A stretch of DNA of 64,000 bases from Elusimicrobiota bacterium (GTDB lineage: Bacteria; Elusimicrobiota; Elusimicrobia; UBA1565; UBA9628), in contig JACPFR010000024.1 of assembly GCA_016182905.1 (NCBI GenBank), positions 1-64,000 of the forward strand, given 5' to 3'. Positions 15,972 through 24,302 of the stretch are shown here, piece after piece. The number at the start of each line of letters is the position of its first letter. The first letter of the stretch is position 1. The position numbers and the translations under genes were made by a program. The notes beneath the pieces were generated by a model. That model did no database searches. It saw only the letters and a list, made by a program, of their open reading frames with translations, and was not told the DNA's origin.

Positions 15972-17900
15972 ATGTGCGGCATCTGCGGCGTCGTTTACGG
16001 CGATGGACGGACTCCCGATAAGGGGGTCTTGAAGCGCGCCAACGACGCCATCGCCCACCGCGGCCCCGACGACGAGGGCTACCATCTCGACGGTCCCGCC
16101 GGCCTGGCGATGCGCCGTCTGGCCATCATCGACCTGAACACCGGCCATCAGCCGATCTCCTACGCGGACGAGTCGCTGTGGGTCGTGCTCAACGGCGAGA
16201 TCTACAACTACCTCGAGCTGCGCGCCGAGCTCGAGTCCAAGGGCCACCGCTTCCAGACCAAATCCGACACCGAGGTGGTCCTCGCGCTGTACAAGGATCT
16301 CGGGCCGAGATGCGTGGACAAGCTGCGCGGCATGTTCGCCTTCGCGGTATGGGACAGGGCGAAACGCAAGCTCTTCATCGCCCGCGACCGCATCGGCAAG
16401 AAGCCGCTGTGCTACGCGGTCCGCCCCGATGGGACTTTGCTGTTCGGCTCCGAGCTGCGCTGCCTGTTCGCGCTCGACCCGTCCCTGTCGCGCGAGATCG
16501 ACCCCGTCGCCGTCGACATGTTCCTCACGCTCCAGTACATCCCGTCGCCGCGCACGATCTACGCCTCGGCGCGCAAGCTCCCGCCGGCGCATACGCTCAC
16601 GTGGGAGAACGGCAAAACGACGGTGGACCGTTATTGGGACCTTCCTCTCGGTCAAAAGCCCATCACGGACGACTTCGAAGAGGCCAAGAGGCTTCTTCGC
16701 GAAACCCTGACGGATGCTACACGCCTGCGCATGATCGCCGACGTGCCGCTCGGCGCGTTCCTCTCCGGAGGCGTGGACTCCTCGATCATCGTGGCGCTGA
16801 TGGCGGGGCTCTCCTCCAAGCCCGTGAAGACATTCTCGATCGGCTTCGACGAGGAGAAGTTCTCCGAGCTCAAGTACGCCAAGCTCGTCGCCGACCGGTA
16901 CAAGACCGACCACACCGAGTTCATCGTCAAGACCGAGATGGCCGACGTCCTGCCCAAGCTCGCCTGGCATTACGGCGAGCCCTACGCCGACGCCTCGGCC
17001 CTGCCCAGCTATTACGTCGCGCGCGAGACCCGCAGGTTCGTGACCGTCGCGCTCAACGGCGACGGCGGCGACGAGAACTTCGCGGGCTACATCCGCTACT
17101 TCGCGATGAAGGCCGCGCGCCTGACCGACGCGCTCCCCGGTCCCGTGCTGTCGGCCCTGCGCGCCGGAGCGGAGCTGCTGCCCGAGCACGACGCGCCGCT
17201 CGGCAACGTCTGGCGCGCGAAGCGCTTCCTGCGCTCGATCCTGTCGGCCGACCTGCCGGGGCGCCACCTCAAGATGGTCGGCTTCTTCTCCGAGGACGAC
17301 AAGCCCGCTTTGTACAGCGAGGCCTTCAAGAAGCGCCTCGGCTCCTCGCTCGGCGAGGCCCTGCGCTACATCCGCGCGGCGTTCGCCGCCTGCGAGGGAG
17401 AGGACTTCGTCAACCGCATGCTCGCCGTGGACTTCAAGACCTACCTTCCCGAGTGCCTGATGGCCAAGGTGGACGTCGCCACGATGGCCTGCTCGCTCGA
17501 GGGCCGCTCGCCGCTGCTCGACCACGTCTTCGTCGAGACCGCCTTCCGCATGCCCGGCGACTGGAAGCTCAAGGGCCTGCGCGGCCACAAGTTCATCATG
17601 AAGGAGGCCTTCAAGGACCTCCTCCCCGAGGAGATCCTGGGCCGCCCGAAGATGGGCTTCGGTATACCGCTCGGCGCGTGGTTCCGCGGCGGCCTCAAGG
17701 GTTTCTGGGAGGAGAACGTGCTCTCGCCGAAGGCCCTGTCGCGCGGCTACTTCAACGAGGCGACCTTGCGCGGTCTCTGGGACGAGCATCAGGGCGGCAA
17801 GCGCGACCACGGCTACCGCCTGTGGGCGCTGCTGATGCTCGAGCTGTTCCATCGCCACGCCGACGAGGCGCTCCCCGCGCCCCAGACCGTCTCGCGTTGA
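15972..17900 (+). CDS. asnB: glutamine-hydrolysing asparagine synthase AsnB-type amidotransferase
   Basis: A 642-residue two-domain enzyme. The class II glutamine amidotransferase domain begins MCGICGVVYGDG with Cys2 as nucleophile and includes IAHRGPDDEGYH and LNGEIYNYLELRAEL (about 2-200). The synthase domain has the ATP-pyrophosphatase P-loop FLSGGVDSSI (about 257-266) and the GRSPLLDHVFVE region (about 512). It moves ammonia from glutamine to an aspartyl-AMP or similar acyl-adenylate. Genes of this type often sit in exopolysaccharide clusters, where they may amidate a sugar uronic acid rather than aspartate. The start was chosen because Cys must follow Met directly. Confidence 0.9.
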   Translation: MCGICGVVYGDGRTPDKGVLKRANDAIAHRGPDDEGYHLDGPAGLAMRRLAIIDLNTGHQPISYADESLWVVLNGEIYNYLELRAELESKGHRFQTKSDTEVVLALYKDLGPRCVDKLRGMFAFAVWDRAKRKLFIARDRIGKKPLCYAVRPDGTLLFGSELRCLFALDPSLSREIDPVAVDMFLTLQYIPSPRTIYASARKLPPAHTLTWENGKTTVDRYWDLPLGQKPITDDFEEAKRLLRETLTDATRLRMIADVPLGAFLSGGVDSSIIVALMAGLSSKPVKTFSIGFDEEKFSELKYAKLVADRYKTDHTEFIVKTEMADVLPKLAWHYGEPYADASALPSYYVARETRRFVTVALNGDGGDENFAGYIRYFAMKAARLTDALPGPVLSALRAGAELLPEHDAPLGNVWRAKRFLRSILSADLPGRHLKMVGFFSEDDKPALYSEAFKKRLGSSLGEALRYIRAAFAACEGEDFVNRMLAVDFKTYLPECLMAKVDVATMACSLEGRSPLLDHVFVETAFRMPGDWKLKGLRGHKFIMKEAFKDLLPEEILGRPKMGFGIPLGAWFRGGLKGFWEENVLSPKALSRGYFNEATLRGLWDEHQGGKRDHGYRLWALLMLELFHRHADEALPAPQTVSR

Positions 17901-17916
17901 CGGGAGCGGACCCGGG

Positions 17917-18528
17917 CTAGCCGAGCTTGAGGGCGGACAGGATCAACTGCACGCCGATCGCCGCGAGCAGCAGACCCATCAAACGCGTGATGATGTTGAG
18001 GATGGTGGGGGACAGCTTCTTGGCGCTGTCGGCGGCGACGGTCAGCACCCAGTAGCTGATGAGGGCGACCAAGGCGATCGAGAGGAAGACGAGCGCCTTT
18101 TGGGGCACGCTCGTCGCGCGGCCGACCTGGACGATCGAGGTGGTGATGGCGCCGGGGCCGGCGAGGAGGGGGACCGCCAGCGGGGTGATCGCAATGTCGT
18201 CCTTGTTCATGCCCTCGGCGAACTCCTCGGGGGTCTCGCGCATCGGCGACTTCTGGGCGCGGATCATGTCGAGCGAGGACAGCAGCAGCACGAGGCCGCC
18301 GGCGATCTGGAAGGCGGCCAAGGTGATGCCGAACAGCTTGAAGATCGCCGGTCCGAGCAGGCCGAAGGCGCACATGACGCCGGCGCAGGTGATGCAGGCG
18401 GTGCGCGCCATGCGCCGGCGCTGCTCGGCGGTGTCGCGGGCGGTCAACGCGAGGAAGGTCGGGACCGCCGCGAAGGGGTCCACGATCGCGAAGAGCGAGC
18501 CGAACGTCAGGAACGCGTATTCGAGCAC
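17917..18528 (-). CDS. MarC family integral membrane protein
   Basis: A 203-residue inner-membrane protein with about six transmembrane helices. It begins MLEYAFLTFGSLFAIVDPFAAVPTFLALT, the NPxG/DPF-type first helix of the MarC/UPF0056 family, and includes PLAVPLLAGPGAITTSIV (about 111-128), the second conserved P-L-x-x-P-x-x-x-GPG motif. The physiological role of the family is unclear; a link to multiple antibiotic resistance was once proposed and later doubted. It converges on asnB and has a GTG start with a -10 box TAAAAT exactly 6 nt upstream, pointing to a leaderless mRNA. Confidence 0.9.
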   Translation of the reverse strand: MLEYAFLTFGSLFAIVDPFAAVPTFLALTARDTAEQRRRMARTACITCAGVMCAFGLLGPAIFKLFGITLAAFQIAGGLVLLLSSLDMIRAQKSPMRETPEEFAEGMNKDDIAITPLAVPLLAGPGAITTSIVQVGRATSVPQKALVFLSIALVALISYWVLTVAADSAKKLSPTILNIITRLMGLLLAAIGVQLILSALKLG

Positions 18529-18534
18529 CCCGTC

Positions 18535-18540
18535 ATTTTA
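18535..18540 (-). promoter_or_regulatory. -10 box TAAAAT, leaderless promoter of the MarC gene
   Basis: TAAAAT, six bases (GACGGG), then the GTG at 18528 on the minus strand. No separate Shine-Dalgarno sequence is present. Confidence 0.55.
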
Positions 18541-18591
18541 GCCTTTCCGCCCGGCCGGGTTCTTTGCTCCCGGTCAAATTCCGTGAAAACC

Positions 18592-18606
18592 GGGAGGCCT
18601 GGCACC
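18592..18606 (+). repeat. 15-nt copy of the GGAGGCCTGGCACC repeat
   Basis: GGGAGGCCTGGCACC here is identical to the outer half of each arm of the perfect inverted repeat at 42448-42529. It stands alone in the divergent region between marC and the DegT-fold gene, 35 nt before the latter's start. It may be a relic of the same element family. Confidence 0.5.
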
Positions 18607-18627
18607 AAGAAATACCCATAAATTTCC

Positions 18628-18633
18628 TACAAT
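18628..18633 (+). promoter_or_regulatory. -10 box TACAAT of the second polysaccharide operon
   Basis: TACAAT lies 8 nt before the ATG at 18642. No clear -35 or Shine-Dalgarno sequence is visible, so the mRNA is probably leaderless or has a 1-3-nt leader. Confidence 0.45.
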
Positions 18634-18641
18634 TGACGGCA

Positions 18642-19823
18642 ATGGACCGTGAAATAGGGGTCGGCGGCTTCGCCGTCAGCCCTCTCGCCCGCCGCTACGT
18701 CAACGAGGTGCTGGACTCGAACCGGCTGTCCTACGGACCGTTCCATCGCCGCTTCGAGGCCGCCTTCGCGGCCGAGCACGACTCCAAGCACTCGGTGTTC
18801 TGCAACTCGGGCACGAGCGCGCTCCAGATCGCCCTGCAGGCCCTCAAGGAGAAGCACGGCTGGGCCGACGGCGACGAGGTCATCGTCCCGTCCGTCACCT
18901 TCATCGCGACCTCGAACGTCGTCCTGCACAACCGCATGGTCCCGGTGTTCGCCGACGTGGACCCGCGCACCTACACGCTCGATCCCGCCAAGTTCGAGGC
19001 CGCGATCACGTCCAAGACGCGGGCGGTCATCCCGGTCCACCTGCTCGGCCTGCCCGCCGACATGGACCCTATCTCCGCCGTGGCCCGAAAAGCGGGTCTT
19101 TCCATTATCGAGGACTCCGCCGAGACCATGTTCGCCAGGTACAAGGGCCGCAAGGTGGGCTCGCTCGGCGACATCGGCTGCTTCTCGACCTACATCGCCC
19201 ACTACATCGTGACCGGCGTGGGCGGCCTCGCCACGACGAGCGACCCGGACCTGGCGGTGCGCCTGCGCAGCCTGATGAACCACGGCCGCGACTCGATCTA
19301 CCTCTCCATCGACGACGACCAGGGCGCGACCGGGGCGAGGCTGCACGAGATCGTCGCCAAGCGCTTCCAGTTCGTCTCCGTCGGCCACAGCTACCGCGCC
19401 ACCGAGCTCGAGGCGGCCCTGGGCCTGGCCCAGCTCGAGGAGAAGGACGGCATCGTCGCCGCGCGCACCGGTATGGCCGCGCGCCTTAGCGCCGGCCTCA
19501 AGGAGTTCGAGGGCAGGCTGCAATTGCCCTTCAGCCCCCCGGACCGGGACCACACCTTCATGCTCTACGGCCTCGTGCTGAAGAACGAGGACAAGGCTTC
19601 CCTCGTGAACTTCCTCGAGGACCGCGGGGTGGAGACAAGAGATCTGCTGCCGTTGTTGAACCAGCCCGTGTACAAGAAGATGTTCGGCGATCTCGAGTCG
19701 AAGCACCCGGTCGCCAAGCATCTCAACCGCTCCGGCTTCTACATCGGCTGCCATCAGTACATGACCGCGAACGACGCCGATTACGTGATCGCGCAGTTCC
19801 GTGAATTCTTCCGGTCACGCTAA
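18642..19823 (+). CDS. DegT/DnrJ/EryC1/StrS-fold sugar enzyme with His replacing the PLP lysine
   Basis: A 393-residue fold-type I PLP enzyme of the sugar aminotransferase family: FCNSGTSALQIALQAL (about 52-67, phosphate-binding), VIVPSVTFIATSNVV, PVHLLGLPADMD and IIEDSAE (Asp that contacts the pyridine nitrogen). At the place of the catalytic lysine (consensus FSxxxxKxxTTGEGG) the sequence is FSTYIAHYIVTGVGG, so the Schiff-base lysine is His. In ColD and the E1 dehydrase, His at this position marks a 3-dehydratase that removes a hydroxyl with PLP or PMP bound non-covalently. It may therefore make a 3-deoxy sugar rather than an amino sugar. ATG at 18642 lies 8 nt after TACAAT with no Shine-Dalgarno sequence. 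Confidence 0.85.
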   Translation: MDREIGVGGFAVSPLARRYVNEVLDSNRLSYGPFHRRFEAAFAAEHDSKHSVFCNSGTSALQIALQALKEKHGWADGDEVIVPSVTFIATSNVVLHNRMVPVFADVDPRTYTLDPAKFEAAITSKTRAVIPVHLLGLPADMDPISAVARKAGLSIIEDSAETMFARYKGRKVGSLGDIGCFSTYIAHYIVTGVGGLATTSDPDLAVRLRSLMNHGRDSIYLSIDDDQGATGARLHEIVAKRFQFVSVGHSYRATELEAALGLAQLEEKDGIVAARTGMAARLSAGLKEFEGRLQLPFSPPDRDHTFMLYGLVLKNEDKASLVNFLEDRGVETRDLLPLLNQPVYKKMFGDLESKHPVAKHLNRSGFYIGCHQYMTANDADYVIAQFREFFRSR

Positions 19824-19824
19824 G

Positions 19825-20778
19825 ATGACCAAAGTCTCGGTCGTCATCGATAACCACAACTACGGGCGCTTTCTCAGAGAGACGCTCGACTCGGTCCTCA
19901 CTCAAGTCCTCGACGACGTGGACGTTGAAATCGTCGTCGTTGATGATGGGTCCACGGACGATTCCCGAGAGATCCTGTCTTCGTACGCCCCGCGCATTAA
20001 GTCGTTGCTTCAGGCGCGGCAGGGACAGGCCTCCGCTTTCAACGCCGGCTTCGCCTCCGCGACGGGCGATATCGTTTGCCTCCTCGACTCCGACGACGTT
20101 TTTCTTCCCGGGAAGTTGGCCGCCGTTCTCAAGGCGTTCGAGGACCCGAAAGTCGTCTGCGTCCAACATTTCTTGCATGACACCGATGCGCACCTCAAGC
20201 CCCTCCCCCGCCGCTTCCCCGCCTGGCCCGCCCGGTACACCCTCGATGACTACGCCGCCGGCCGCGCCGAGTTCACCGCCACCTCGGGCCTGGCCTTCCG
20301 GCGCGAGACCTTGCTCAAGCTCCTGCCCATCCCGAAGGACCTCTTCTACTACCTCGACGATTTTCTGACCGCCCACGCCCTGTTCTTCGGCGAGATCGCC
20401 AACGTCCCGGAGGTCCTCGGCCTGCACCGCATGCACGGCGCGAACTGGTGCGCGGGCGGGCTCGAGGACCCGAACAAGATCGAGCGCGACTTCGTCGACC
20501 GCGCTAATTATTCCGCCCACCGCGACCGCTGGCTCGCGGAGGCGGGCCGCTCGCGGACGCCCGAGGCCGTCGAGGCCGAGGCCCTGGAGCTGTGGCGCCG
20601 GCGCGTCCTGGTCGAGGCGCTGCGCGCCCGGCCCGTTGAGGCGGCGCGGGCCTGGGCCGAGGGCCTGCGGGCGCTGCCCAAGACCCGGCACGCGCGCTTT
20701 CGCGCCGCGACGACGGGGCTGGCGGTCCTGTCGCCGACCCTCTACCTCGCGCTGTACGACCTCTACTCCCGGCCATGA
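19825..20778 (+). CDS. glycosyltransferase family 2
   Basis: A 317-residue GT-A-fold glycosyltransferase beginning MTKVSVVIDNHNYGRFLRETL. The nucleotide-binding strand is followed by VEIVVVDDGSTDDSREIL (about 40-57), and the metal-binding DxD-like site by IVCLLDSDDVFLPGKL (about 89-104). The C-terminal 100 residues are helical and Arg/Ala-rich. It inverts configuration when adding a sugar from a nucleotide donor. An earlier GTG at 19801 in the same frame would overlap the previous gene by 23 nt, so the ATG 1 nt after that gene's stop was preferred. The first third is less GC-rich than the remainder. Confidence 0.85.
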   Translation: MTKVSVVIDNHNYGRFLRETLDSVLTQVLDDVDVEIVVVDDGSTDDSREILSSYAPRIKSLLQARQGQASAFNAGFASATGDIVCLLDSDDVFLPGKLAAVLKAFEDPKVVCVQHFLHDTDAHLKPLPRRFPAWPARYTLDDYAAGRAEFTATSGLAFRRETLLKLLPIPKDLFYYLDDFLTAHALFFGEIANVPEVLGLHRMHGANWCAGGLEDPNKIERDFVDRANYSAHRDRWLAEAGRSRTPEAVEAEALELWRRRVLVEALRARPVEAARAWAEGLRALPKTRHARFRAATTGLAVLSPTLYLALYDLYSRP

Positions 20779-21473
20779 GCGAGACCTTCGACCTGACGGT
20801 GGTGGTGCCCACGCTCAACGAGGAGGGCTCCTTGCGCCAGGTGCTGCCGCGCCTGAAGGAGACCTTCAAGCGCCTGGGCGTGCGCGGCGAGATCCTCGTC
20901 GTCGACGGCCGCTCCAAGGACGCGACCGTCGCCGTCGCCGAGTCCCTCGGCGCGCGCGTGCTCGTGCAGACCGCGCGCGGCCTGGGCGGGGCCCTGCGCG
21001 AGGGCCTGCTGGCGGCGAACTCCCCCTGGGCCGCGGTCGTCGACGCCGACGGCTCGCACCCGCCCGAGGTGCTGGCGCAGATGTGGGCCAAGCGGGACGA
21101 GGCCGATCTCGTCATCGCTTCCCGCTACGTCCCCGGCGGCTCGGCCGTGATGGACCCCTTGCGCCAGGTGCTCAGCCGTTCGCTGAACATCGTCGCCCGC
21201 CTCGTGCTCGACCTGCCCGCCCGGGATTCCTCGGGCGGCTTCCGGCTCTACCGCGCCGAGGTCGTCCGCCCCGTCGCCGACGCCGCGGTCGCGACCGACT
21301 TCACCATCCAGCAGGAGCTCCTCGTGGGCATACTGTCGCGCGGCGGCCGCGTGCTCGAGGTCCCGTTCCGCTACGAGCCGCGCATCGACGGCGCCTCCAA
21401 GGCCTCGGCCCTGCGCCTGGCCCCGGCCTACGTGCGCATGCTGCTCCGGCTGCGCGGACGGAGCCGCCGATGA
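20775..21473 (+). CDS. glycosyltransferase family 2, dolichol-phosphate-mannose-synthase type
   Basis: A 232-residue compact GT2: LTVVVPTLNEEGSLRQVL (about 7-24), EILVVDGRSKDATVAVAE (about 37-54), and VVDADGSHPPEVL with the DAD metal site (about 88-100). The size, lack of transmembrane helices and the later SSGGFRLYRAEVV segment match polyprenyl-phosphate sugar synthases of the DPM1 type, which make lipid-linked monosaccharides for GT-C enzymes such as the YfhO-like pair. ATGA overlaps connect it to both neighbours. Confidence 0.85.
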   Translation: MSETFDLTVVVPTLNEEGSLRQVLPRLKETFKRLGVRGEILVVDGRSKDATVAVAESLGARVLVQTARGLGGALREGLLAANSPWAAVVDADGSHPPEVLAQMWAKRDEADLVIASRYVPGGSAVMDPLRQVLSRSLNIVARLVLDLPARDSSGGFRLYRAEVVRPVADAAVATDFTIQQELLVGILSRGGRVLEVPFRYEPRIDGASKASALRLAPAYVRMLLRLRGRSRR

Positions 21474-22165
21474 CGACCTTGACGCGCCTGGAGACGCTCT
21501 CGACGGCCGACCGCTTCAACGACGAGGTCTGGAGCCGGGTCCAGTCCTTCATCGGGAGCGACATCCTCGAGGTCGGCATGGGCATCGGCATCTTCACCGA
21601 GAAGCTCTTGGCCCGCGGCAAGGTCTTTGGCGTCGAGATCGTGCCCGAGTTCGTCGCGGAGGCCCGCCGCCGCCTCGGCGACCGGCCGGGGCTCGAGTAT
21701 CTCGTCGCCGACATCGGCGGGCCGGCCCTGCCCGATTCCCTGCGCGGGCGCGCCTTTGATACCATCGTGTGCATGAACGTGCTCGAGCACATCGAAGACG
21801 ACCGCGGGACCCTCGCGCGCTTCCTCGGCCTTCTCAAGCCCGGGGGGAATCTCGTCCTGGTCGTGCCGGCGCACCGCTGGCTGTTCAACCCGCTCGACTC
21901 CCACGACGGCCATTTCCGGCGCTATGAGCGCGCGGAACTCGCCGGGAAGCTCGAGGCGGCCGGCTTCCGCGTCGTTCACGAATCCACGTTCAACCTGTTC
22001 GGCATCGCCGGCTGGTTCCTGAACGGGACCATCCTGCGCCGCAAGGATCTGCCCGCGGGGCAGATGGGGCTGTTCAACAAGGTCGCCCCGCTCCTGTTCT
22101 GGCTCGAGAACCTCGTCGGGCCGCCCGTCGGGCTGTCTTTGCTGGCGGTGGGGGCCAAGCCGTGA
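21470..22165 (+). CDS. class I SAM-dependent methyltransferase
   Basis: A 231-residue methyltransferase. Motif I is ILEVGMGIGIFTEKLL (about 31-46), the acidic ribose contact GVEIVPEFV follows, and FDTIVCMNVLEHIEDD (about 97-112) is motif IV with the LEHI signature of the Methyltransf_11/UbiE branch. The C-terminal region (NLFGIAGWFLNGTILRR) is moderately hydrophobic and may touch the membrane, consistent with a lipid-linked substrate. The ATG at 21470 overlaps the upstream stop. Its substrate is unknown. Confidence 0.85.
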   Translation: MTTLTRLETLSTADRFNDEVWSRVQSFIGSDILEVGMGIGIFTEKLLARGKVFGVEIVPEFVAEARRRLGDRPGLEYLVADIGGPALPDSLRGRAFDTIVCMNVLEHIEDDRGTLARFLGLLKPGGNLVLVVPAHRWLFNPLDSHDGHFRRYERAELAGKLEAAGFRVVHESTFNLFGIAGWFLNGTILRRKDLPAGQMGLFNKVAPLLFWLENLVGPPVGLSLLAVGAKP

Positions 22166-23319
22166 ACGAGAAATTGTCGATCGTCATCCCGGCGTACAAC
22201 GAGGAAGACGCCGTCGACGACATCCTCCGCCGCTGCCTCGACGCGCGCGCCGTGCTGATGCGCGACGCCGGTCTTTCCGCCGTCGAGGTGATCCTCGTGG
22301 ATGACGGTTCCCGCGACGCGACTTTGGAGAAGGCCCGCCGCTGGACCGACGCCAAGGTCGTCGTGCACGAGAAGAACAAGGGCTACGGCGCCGCGCTGAT
22401 GACGGGCTTCCGCGCCTCCTCGGGCGACCTGCTCTCCTTCCTCGACGCGGACGGCACGTGCGACCCGCTCGCCTTTGCCGACCTGGTCCAGGCCCTCCGG
22501 CGCGCGAACGCTGATATGGCCGTCGGGGCGCGCCTGCACGCCGGCTCCGAGATGCCCTTCGTGCGCACCGTGGGCAACCGTCTCTACGCGCTCCTGATCC
22601 GCGCGCTGACCGGCGTGAACCTGACCGACACCGCCAGCGGCATGCGCGTGTTCAAGCGCGCGCTGCTGCCGCGCCTGGCGCCGCTGCCCACCGGCCTCCA
22701 CTTCACGCCCGCGATGACCGCGCGCGTCGCCTGCATGGGCGGCGTCTTCGTCGAGCACCCGATCCCCTACTCGGAGCGCGTCGGCCAGTCCAAGCTGTCC
22801 GTGGTCAGCGACGGGGTGCGCTTCCTGCGCGTGATCCTCGGCACCGTCTTCGCCTACTTCCCGCTGCGCGTGTTCGGTCCGTTGGCCGCCGTGTGCCTCG
22901 CGCTGGCCGCCGGCCTGGGTCTCCTGCCGGCGCGGACCTACCTCGGCGGCTCCGGGATCGAGGAGTGGATGATCTACCGCCTCCTCACCGTGCTGACCTT
23001 GTCCGTGTGCGGCGCGATCTTCTTGGCGATCGGCCTGCTCGCGCAGAAGGCCTCGAACGCCGCGCTCGGCCGGCCCGTGTCCTGGGTGGACCGGCCCGCG
23101 ATCCGCGAGACCGCGGCGGCCTGCGGCGCGGCTCTGTGGCTGTGCGGCGCCGGCGTCAACTGGCCGACGGTGATCGAGTACGCGACGACCGGGCACATCA
23201 CCCGCCACTGGGCCTGGGTGCTGCTCGGCGCGCTGGCGGTCATCTGCGGCACCGTGCTCGTCTCCCTTTCCATCGCGCTCGGCGCCTTCGCGCATCTTCC
23301 CCGCGAGGACGCCTCGTGA
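22162..23319 (+). CDS. membrane-anchored glycosyltransferase family 2 (polyisoprenyl-phosphate type)
   Basis: A 385-residue protein: GT2 domain at about 1-225 (KLSIVIPAYNEEDAVDDIL; VEVILVDDGSRDATLEKA; LSFLDADGTCDPLAF), then a membrane domain (about 230-380) with four predicted helices. The linker GQSKLSVVSDGVRFLRVIL is typical of ArnC/DPM-like enzymes that attach a sugar to undecaprenyl phosphate and carry C-terminal membrane helices. It probably makes a lipid-linked sugar donor on the cytoplasmic face. It overlaps the methyltransferase by 4 nt and the epimerase by 4 nt (GTGA). Confidence 0.85.
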   Translation: MNEKLSIVIPAYNEEDAVDDILRRCLDARAVLMRDAGLSAVEVILVDDGSRDATLEKARRWTDAKVVVHEKNKGYGAALMTGFRASSGDLLSFLDADGTCDPLAFADLVQALRRANADMAVGARLHAGSEMPFVRTVGNRLYALLIRALTGVNLTDTASGMRVFKRALLPRLAPLPTGLHFTPAMTARVACMGGVFVEHPIPYSERVGQSKLSVVSDGVRFLRVILGTVFAYFPLRVFGPLAAVCLALAAGLGLLPARTYLGGSGIEEWMIYRLLTVLTLSVCGAIFLAIGLLAQKASNAALGRPVSWVDRPAIRETAAACGAALWLCGAGVNWPTVIEYATTGHITRHWAWVLLGALAVICGTVLVSLSIALGAFAHLPREDAS

Positions 23320-24302
23320 GCTTCTGGGACGGGAAGAGGGTCCTCGTCACCGGCGGCGGCGGCTTCATCGGCAGCCACGTCGTGGAGCGTCTGCTCCGGG
23401 TCCACCGCGAGGTCCGCGTCACCGTCGCCGGACGCATGAGCAAGGAGAACAATCGCAACCTTTCCGAGGTCCTGCGGGACCCCTGGCTGCGCGTCATCAA
23501 GGGCGACCTGCGCGACTCCCGCTTTTGTCGCCGAGCCTGCAAGGGCCAGGACGTCGTGCTCAACCTCGCCGGCGTCGTCGGCGGCGTGGGCTACAACAGC
23601 AGGCACCACGCCAGCCTGTTCCGCGACAACATGACGCTCCAGTTGAACGTGCTCGAGGCGGCGCGGCTCGAGGGGGTCAAGCGCTACCTCGTCGTCAGCA
23701 CGGCCTGCGTCTATCCGCGCGACTGCCGGATCCCGACGCCCGAGAGCGAGGGCTTCCGCGACGAGCCCGAGCTCACGAACCGCGGCTACGGCTGGGCCAA
23801 GCGGATGGGGGAATACGCCGGGCGCGCCTACGCCGAGGAATTCGGCATGAGCATCGCCATCGTCCGACCCTACAACGCCTACGGCCCGCGCGACCACTAC
23901 GACCTCGATAAATCGCACGTCATCGCCGCTCTGGTGCGCCGCGTCTGCGAGGGGGAGAGCCCGCTCAAGGTCTGGGGCGACGGCAAGTCCACGCGCGCGT
24001 TCCTGTACGTCGAGGATTTCGCGCGGGGGCTGCTCGAGGTGGCCGAGAAATATCCGAACGCCGATCCCGTGAACATCGGCTCGGCCAAAGAGATCACGAT
24101 CAGGGACCTGGCCAAGGCCATCTTGAAAGCGGCCGGGGCCGAGAAGACCGAGCTCATATTCGACCCCTCGAAGCCCTCCGGGCAGCCCCGAAGGGCCTGC
24201 GACACGACGAAGTCCCGCAAGGTGCTCGGCTTCAAGGCCGAGATCGGCCTGGACGAGGGCCTGCGCCGCACCATCGCCTGGTACCGGGAGAACCTGCAGT
24301 GA
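23316..24302 (+). CDS. NAD-dependent nucleotide-sugar epimerase/dehydratase (extended SDR)
   Basis: A 328-residue extended SDR. From the GTG at 23316 the protein reads MSFWDGKRVLVTGGGGFIGSHVVERLL, with the Rossmann GGxGFIG loop at about 12-19. The catalytic YxxxK is GYGWAKRMGE (about 157-166), and RPYNAYGPRDHYD and WGDGKSTRAFLYVEDFARG are typical substrate-binding elements of GDP-fucose synthase/GDP-mannose epimerase-like members. It likely epimerises, dehydrates or reduces a nucleotide sugar for this locus; the exact reaction cannot be told. It overlaps the next gene by 4 nt. Confidence 0.88.
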   Translation: MSFWDGKRVLVTGGGGFIGSHVVERLLRVHREVRVTVAGRMSKENNRNLSEVLRDPWLRVIKGDLRDSRFCRRACKGQDVVLNLAGVVGGVGYNSRHHASLFRDNMTLQLNVLEAARLEGVKRYLVVSTACVYPRDCRIPTPESEGFRDEPELTNRGYGWAKRMGEYAGRAYAEEFGMSIAIVRPYNAYGPRDHYDLDKSHVIAALVRRVCEGESPLKVWGDGKSTRAFLYVEDFARGLLEVAEKYPNADPVNIGSAKEITIRDLAKAILKAAGAEKTELIFDPSKPSGQPRRACDTTKSRKVLGFKAEIGLDEGLRRTIAWYRENLQ

